A DNA stretch of 49,592 nt from assembly GCA_945883545.1 (NCBI GenBank), contig CAMCXT010000022.1, positions 1 through 49,592 of the forward strand. Direction: 5' to 3'. This document shows positions 45,406 through 49,592 of the stretch, piece by piece; the first letter of the stretch is position 1; every line of letters begins with the position of its first letter. The DNA comes from Chitinophaga pinensis. GTDB taxonomy: Bacteria > Bacteroidota > Bacteroidia > M30B66. Position numbers and translations under genes: made by a program. The notes beneath the pieces were generated by a model, which saw only the letters and a list, made by a program, of their open reading frames with translations, was not told where the DNA came from and ran no database searches.

Positions 45406-46745
45406 ATCCGATCGAATAAACTGGTTGAACCTGGTGCCAAGAAACCTGCATTGAGAATTTCATTCTTCACACCTAAAATTTCACCGATCGTTGGAACATT
45501 GTCGGAGGTTTGACCAATTGGGTTTCCTTCACTTCCAATGCTCAAATTTGCAGGCACATTTGGACCAGCCATGATGGTAAACACACGGTCTGTATTGGCA
45601 TCGGAATGATCATAACCATACCAATCGTTGATGTCTTTGATTGGATTTGGATTGAGGTTTCTACCACATTCTGGAGAAGCTATCAAAATGGTGTTGTTAG
45701 CCATTTCTGGAATCTGGTTTTGGATGTAGTTCCAAAGATGTCCTACGGCATGGTCAGCGCGGTGTAACGCTCTGAGATAGCCTGTAAAGTCGGCATGACA
45801 ACCATCAACATTACTAAGGTTCACCACAGTAATTGCAGGCTTGAACCATTTCATCACCTCGCAAGCAAAGCCCATTGTAAGCGAATCTCCATTGTCGGTA
45901 ACTGGTGGAAATGCAATGGCATTCTGCGTTACACGCTCATACATGGTGCGCATAAATTCTTTGATGTCTTGCTTCTCTTCTTCGGTATTGCCTAGTGAAT
46001 CACCACCTTGTCCGACAGATGAAAAACTCTGATCCAAAAAATACTTCATTTGATAGATAGGATCTAGCTCATTTTCCGGATGATATACCCTTGCATTGGA
46101 CAAATGCTCGAACCCTAAATTGCCAAAAGTAACAGATGGTGCAAAGAAGTTTGCTCCATACCCAGAACCATAATCTGGGTGATTTGAGTAGTTCAACAAT
46201 GGAACTGAATTTCCGATACCATTGCCGACAAACCATGTCTTTGTAGCTGGATAGCCGCCATGTCGTCGAAGGTATTCGAATATGGTTGGATTTCTAGGTT
46301 TCTGTTTTAGCCCTTGGGTGGTGACAGAACTTCCTTGCAAAAGATTGTTTAGTCCACCGTAATGCCCAGCCGATCCTCCACGAACTTCTTTGAAAAGTAA
46401 GCCTTGGGTTTCGAGCGTCTGACTGAGAATCTGCGGAATGGGCGTACCACCTGCAGCTCCATTTCCTTGATCCGTTCCGTAAACAATCTTGTTGTCGGGT
46501 GCTGCACCGTTAAACATATTGTACATGATATTCCCCGCCCATGGCAAACCTTGAGAATCGTCGAGATATCGTTGAAGAACAGATTCTTGCTGACGAACAC
46601 CGCCTGCAAAAAGCACATACACCACGTGAGGTGCTAACTGCTGACCAGTAGAGGCGAACAACCGTCCACTTGGTAAAATATACGGAACTCCAAACGCTCC
46701 AGCAGCGGCAATCGAGGCATTTCGGATGAATTTACGACGGTTCAT
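45402..46745 (-). CDS. Divergent DUF1501 family protein with twin-arginine-type leader, 447 aa
   Basis: MNRRKFIRNASIAAAGAFG is a Tat-like leader (RRKFIR). The DUF1501 body is recognisable by VVYVLFAGGVRQQESVLQRYL, VVNLSNVDGCHADFTGYLRALHRADHAVGHLWNYI, ILIASPECGRNLNPN and YDHSDANTDRVFTIMAGP. Compared with the protein at 14032 it has GGVRQQE where that one has SGGNDGLN and PECGRN where that one has SEFGRR, so its active site may differ. ATG 46745 is used because the Tat motif starts there; a frame start at 46778 adds 11 residues ahead. Third gene of the operon. Confidence 0.88.
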   Translation of the reverse strand: MNRRKFIRNASIAAAGAFGVPYILPSGRLFASTGQQLAPHVVYVLFAGGVRQQESVLQRYLDDSQGLPWAGNIMYNMFNGAAPDNKIVYGTDQGNGAAGGTPIPQILSQTLETQGLLFKEVRGGSAGHYGGLNNLLQGSSVTTQGLKQKPRNPTIFEYLRRHGGYPATKTWFVGNGIGNSVPLLNYSNHPDYGSGYGANFFAPSVTFGNLGFEHLSNARVYHPENELDPIYQMKYFLDQSFSSVGQGGDSLGNTEEEKQDIKEFMRTMYERVTQNAIAFPPVTDNGDSLTMGFACEVMKWFKPAITVVNLSNVDGCHADFTGYLRALHRADHAVGHLWNYIQNQIPEMANNTILIASPECGRNLNPNPIKDINDWYGYDHSDANTDRVFTIMAGPNVPANLSIGSEGNPIGQTSDNVPTIGEILGVKNEILNAGFLAPGSTSLFDRI

Positions 46746-46746
46746 A

Positions 46747-47238
46747 TCAGTAATACAGATATTCGTTAGACAATGCAAATGCGAAATAGACCAATTCGGA
46801 ACTCAACTGCGGATTGGATTCAATGAAATTAATAAACCATGTTTTTTCGCCTTCCGACGGTATTCGCACAAAGAAACGCTCGTAGGTTTCCATCACAAAT
46901 TTCTCAGGATTGGCGCGCATCACAGAATCGGATGGAAGAATGACTGTTGGCTCATTCATGAAATTGGAAATGAGCACTTCACGTCCGAGTTCTTTGTCAC
47001 CGATCGACTCCAAACAATCGATTATTTGCACCAATTCATTTCCCGATAAGGCTTGCTGGAATAGGTTGGTGTGCAAAATGGAGACGTATTGCTCCTGCGA
47101 TTTCATTTTGTCTTTCGCAGCAATCGATGGATATAAACGTACCTGATTCACCTCGAATTGGTCTTCTGCCAAGTCCTTTTTGCACGATTGCAAGCCAATG
47201 GCGACGAGTAACATCGCTGCTAATGTGAGACGCTTCAT
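46747..47238 (-). CDS. Lipoprotein with DUF1553-like C-terminal motif, 163 aa
   Basis: The lipobox GLQSC is followed by KKDLAED. The C-terminal about 55 residues (NPEKFVMETYERFFVRIPSEGEKTWFINFI then SSELVYFAFALSNEYLYY) have the arrangement of the end of DUF1553/PSD1 proteins, which usually read Leu-x-R-x-Pro-x-x-x-Glu followed by Ala-Leu-x-x-Ser-x-Glu-Tyr/Phe-Leu. This resemblance is by eye. Start ATG 47238 lies 1 bp after the previous stop. Function unknown. Confidence 0.65.
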   Translation of the reverse strand: MKRLTLAAMLLVAIGLQSCKKDLAEDQFEVNQVRLYPSIAAKDKMKSQEQYVSILHTNLFQQALSGNELVQIIDCLESIGDKELGREVLISNFMNEPTVILPSDSVMRANPEKFVMETYERFFVRIPSEGEKTWFINFIESNPQLSSELVYFAFALSNEYLYY

Positions 47239-47239
47239 T

Positions 47240-48154
47240 TCAGAAATTTGCATATTCGTTAGTAATCAGAATGCGTTTTTGTAGGGCTTTCAGGTCCTTG
47301 TCAAGACCAAACTTCTGCATCTCTAACTCCATTTCGGTGGATGTTGGATTGCGCGCCAAAAGTGTATTGTAGGCCCAAATCACAACACCAAGTTTACATT
47401 CGTTCGATTGTGTGAGAATACGAACAAAGTCGGGCCGATTCTGCCCTGGTTGACCAAACAGAGATCCTGCCGTGTTGTCTTCTACCATCGAAAATCCGAT
47501 TTGAAATTCGGCAGATGAAGGAAATCTGAAGAACAGATCATCAAAACAGGCATTCACAAAGTTGAACGTATTCATGTTGATCACATCATAAACCTGATTG
47601 TCAACCATACGTGCAAATACGGTGTATAAATCGATTGCTTGATTTTGGTATTCGGAACGACTATTTAAGATACTTATCAAACGATTGTACTTCGCCATCT
47701 TTTCTTCGTAGCCTACCATGTTTCCGGCAAGCGAATCACTATATGCGCCAAATCGCTCAATACCGGCAGATTCCCGCAACGATTCATCTGAAATACCCTC
47801 GATAAATCGAATTTTTGCCAATTCATGCAAACGTTTGTGGTAGGTCAATGTGTAAGAAGTATCACCATCTCGAAATGTATTATCCTGCATCAGCTTGTTA
47901 ATCAGCGCCTCACGAGATGTTTTACTCACATTGTCTGCTTGAAGTGTAGCCGTTTCTTGATCCATTTCTGCATCTAAAGGCTCTCTTCCCAACAAGTCGA
48001 TAAACAAACGATTCACATAATTACGCACCTTCACCGATGGCACTTTATCGTAATAAGGCGCATCATTGTCGGTAAAAATTTGCGGTTCATCTTTCTTGCA
48101 ACCCGCTATCAGCAGTGAAATCAGTATCATTCCTAACTGAAATACCTTTATCAT
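47240..48154 (-). CDS. Lipoprotein with DUF1549-like segment, 304 aa; first gene of six-gene operon
   Basis: The lipobox LIAGC is followed by KKDEP. RNYVNRLFIDLLGREPLDAEM (about 45-65) is close to the DUF1549 opening, and the end VIWAYNTLLARNPTSTEMELEMQKFG then LQKRILITNEYANF repeats the motif seen in the following protein. The middle is helical and polar with no catalytic signature that I recognise. Long A+T-rich intergenic DNA lies upstream (48155-48394); I see no consensus promoter there. Probably surface-exposed and, with its partner at 46747, derived from a larger DUF1549/DUF1553 protein. Confidence 0.7.
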   Translation of the reverse strand: MIKVFQLGMILISLLIAGCKKDEPQIFTDNDAPYYDKVPSVKVRNYVNRLFIDLLGREPLDAEMDQETATLQADNVSKTSREALINKLMQDNTFRDGDTSYTLTYHKRLHELAKIRFIEGISDESLRESAGIERFGAYSDSLAGNMVGYEEKMAKYNRLISILNSRSEYQNQAIDLYTVFARMVDNQVYDVINMNTFNFVNACFDDLFFRFPSSAEFQIGFSMVEDNTAGSLFGQPGQNRPDFVRILTQSNECKLGVVIWAYNTLLARNPTSTEMELEMQKFGLDKDLKALQKRILITNEYANF

Positions 48155-48394
48155 TTTATAACAGATTATTTTTTTCTCAATTTACCACCGAGCTGAGCAT
48201 CAAAAAGTGCAAAAAGCATTTTCAACTTACACAGCGTGTTAAATTTCAGACAGTCTATTTAACAGACAGCAATAATTTTCAGATAACTAGTTGATTGCAC
48301 CTGATTTTAAAGTTTCATACATTTGAATCAGAATCAGCAAAAGCTAACGGTTACAAGCAATTAGAAATTAGATCACCAAGAGAGTTCGAGAAAT

Positions 48395-48550
48395 ATGAAG
48401 ACTAACAACAACAACTTTGGGGCGGTCGAATTTATGCGCAGTCAAAGAAATAAATTGAGTGATAAATTATCTCAAATGACTAAAGAAGAAATTTTGGAGT
48501 ATTTCAAAAAACGAAATTCCGAAATCAATATCAAACCTTGCGCACAATAA
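48395..48550 (+). CDS. 51-residue antitoxin-like small protein
   Basis: ATG 48395 opens a frame ending at TAA 48548-48550: MKTNNNNFGAVEFMRSQRNK, then LSDKLSQMTKEEILEYFKKR and a short tail ending KPCAQ. The pattern aliphatic-x-F-M-R-x-x-R-x-K-L-S then Met-Thr-x-Glu-Glu-aliphatic-x-x-Tyr-Phe resembles a family of tiny helical proteins often paired with toxin genes. No toxin gene follows: the next coding region is pirin, 311 bp away. It is therefore orphan here. Codon use and amphipathic helical pattern support a real gene, though it is short. Confidence 0.6.
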   Translation: MKTNNNNFGAVEFMRSQRNKLSDKLSQMTKEEILEYFKKRNSEINIKPCAQ

Positions 48551-48861
48551 TAGCTTCATATTAAGCGCAAAAGGAATACTATTTAATCAGAATGATTAGG
48601 CAAATTCAGCTACTTCTTTAATTTCTCTTAATTATTACGTCCTAAAATTAAAATAACTAGGGGCCACAGGCGCGCTTTCCACGTTACGTATCGGCCCTTC
48701 GGAGCCTCAACGGTAACTTGTTCCAATCGCTGGGCCGAGCAGTTCTTAAGGTGATCAGTTGGGCTCACACACTCATCTGCAGTAGCGTAGAAATACACTT
48801 GTAACTGTTGAACTTTGAATGATCTTATTGGTTAATTTCATCGCACCTATTTTATGCAGAT
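48551..48861. other. Intergenic region with GC-rich structured element
   Basis: About 310 bases without a gene. The first 110 are A+T-rich. Bases 48660-48770 are strikingly GC-rich (see hairpin entry), and the last 90 return to A+T-rich sequence leading to pirin. No convincing -7 element is present except TTTG-type sequence near 48815. Confidence 0.55.
48683..48717. repeat. GC-rich hairpin with cTTCGg tetraloop
   Basis: GTTAC (48683-48687) pairs with GTAAC (48713-48717); inside, GGC (48693-48695) pairs with GCC (48704-48706), then one C-A mismatch and a C-G pair closing a TTCG loop (48697-48702). It lies within a GC-rich island and has no coding frame. It may be an RNA or a dispersed element. 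Confidence 0.45.
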
Positions 48862-49592
48862 ATGGAAGACAAATTCGCACGAAGGAATTTCATGAGACGA
48901 GCACTGGGAGCTGTTGGCGCTACTTTATCGCTCTATGTGCCAGGAATTGCCAATGATAGCCGATCGAAAAATGAATCAACCAAAATGAGTCCTATCAAGT
49001 CCATCAAGCCGCTCGGTTTCCAATGGGAAACTTCCGATCCATTCCTCTTCTGTGTGCATCACGAAGACGACTTCCCTTCCGGAAACGCTCAAATGGGCCC
49101 TGAAAAAACACACTTCCAAGGCCGTCATTTGGGCGATGATTTCATCATCAAAGACGGATTTCGCATGTACCACGGCAAAACAGTTCCCGGGTTTCCCGGC
49201 CATCCGCATCGAGGCTTCGAAACCGTAACAGTTGTGCGTAAGGGCATTGTTGACCATGCCGATTCGCTCGGAGCTGCCGGAAGATACGGAAACGGTGATG
49301 TGCAGTGGATGACAGCCGGACAAGGTGTGCAACATTCCGAAATGTTTCCACTCATCCACAGCGACCGCAAAAACACCATGGAACTTTTCCAGATTTGGTT
49401 GAATCTTCCTGCCAAAAAGAAAATGGTGAAACCTCATTTTGCGATGTTGTGGAAAGAGTCGATCCCGATTTTCAAACATACCGATGCACTTAATCGCAAA
49501 ACCCAAGTGGAAATCATTGCTGGAAAAATTGGACAACTCAAAGCACCAACACCTCCGCCAAACTCTTGGGCAAATGATCCGAAAAACGAAGT
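48862..49592 (+). CDS. Pirin family protein with twin-arginine-type export leader (3' partial)
   Basis: ATG 48862 opens a frame that runs off the window (243 codons seen). The leader, residues 1-30 ([22 protein letters not shown]), has two RR pairs before a hydrophobic stretch, as Tat or anchor signals do. The cupin domain has all pirin metal ligands: His-Pro-His in [13 protein letters not shown] and a later His plus Glu in [11 protein letters not shown]. Pirins bind iron and act as quercetinases or regulators; they are usually cytoplasmic. Export would be unusual. The C-terminal cupin lies beyond the window. Confidence 0.88.
   Translation, partial: MEDKFARRNFMRRALGAVGATLSLYVPGIANDSRSKNESTKMSPIKSIKPLGFQWETSDPFLFCVHHEDDFPSGNAQMGPEKTHFQGRHLGDDFIIKDGFRMYHGKTVPGFPGHPHRGFETVTVVRKGIVDHADSLGAAGRYGNGDVQWMTAGQGVQHSEMFPLIHSDRKNTMELFQIWLNLPAKKKMVKPHFAMLWKESIPIFKHTDALNRKTQVEIIAGKIGQLKAPTPPPNSWANDPKNE

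Noticed and set aside
48976-49536. Minus-strand 186-residue open frame at the right end
   Set aside because: It is antisense to the pirin coding sequence, which has clear metal-binding motifs on the plus strand.

Overview
The window is a chromosomal segment of a Bacteroidota bacterium. Markers of the phylum are type IX secretion sorting domains (genes at 10793, 37771 and 40473), DUF4476, DUF4199 and GIN-domain proteins, lipoproteins that all begin Cys-Lys-Lys-Asp, an outer-membrane barrel of the TonB-receptor type, and sigma-A promoters of the TAnnTTTG kind. It is A+T-rich and most starts lack a Shine-Dalgarno site, as is usual in the group. The order (Flavobacteriales, Chitinophagales or Saprospirales) cannot be fixed from this sequence. 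There is no rRNA, CRISPR array, complete insertion sequence or phage module.

Layout. 1-6.4 kb: the end of a membrane-anchored beta-barrel gene, a zinc-ribbon protein, a short single-strand binding protein behind tandem 10-bp repeats, an orphan PAS histidine kinase, and envelope proteins of unknown role (DUF4199, triple DUF4476). 6.6-10.7 kb: gcvT, comB, a secreted zinc phospholipase C/S1-P1-type hydrolase, a shared terminator and the rpsF-rpsR-rplI operon. 10.8-15.2 kb: a secreted peptidyl-arginine-deiminase-like enzyme and a DUF1800-DUF1501 pair. 15.3-20 kb: a DEAD-box helicase with a structured leader and a 7-codon upstream ORF, a HAD protein, an unusual M23 peptidase-L,D-transpeptidase fusion and a metallo-beta-lactamase-fold protein. 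20.6-25.3 kb: a PagL-like lipid A deacylase coupled to a GIN lipoprotein, surE with a small membrane protein, tRNA-Ser/tRNA-Pro, and a RluF-like pseudouridine synthase with a VF530 protein. 25.4-29.9 kb: a tight operon of glucosaminidase, two SGNH hydrolases and an AlgI/PatA-type MBOAT, probably for peptidoglycan or glycan O-acetylation. 29.9-40.3 kb: DoxX-like protein, tRNA-Arg, a decayed fibronectin-III gene, an outer-membrane beta-barrel receptor, a cluster of hairpin repeats, acs, an aldehyde dehydrogenase, a secreted GH19 chitinase and a Fic protein with five TGATAC repeats in its promoter region. 40.5-48.2 kb: a translationally coupled six-gene minus-strand operon. 48.4-49.6 kb: a 51-residue orphan antitoxin-like gene, a GC-rich hairpin element and a pirin gene with an export leader, cut by the window end.

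The strongest candidate for an undescribed system is the six-gene operon at 40473-48154. It encodes two lipoproteins with DUF1549/DUF1553-like motifs, a twin-arginine-type DUF1501 protein, a lipoprotein with a possible c-type haem site, another lipoprotein and an 1177-residue surface protein ending in a CHU_C sorting domain. It looks like a split, surface-exposed relative of the planctomycete cytochrome-DUF1549-DUF1553 plus DUF1501 modules. A second theme is envelope remodelling: the O-acetylation operon, the M23-transpeptidase fusion, the PagL-like enzyme and the GH19 enzyme all act on cell-wall or lipid A type substrates.
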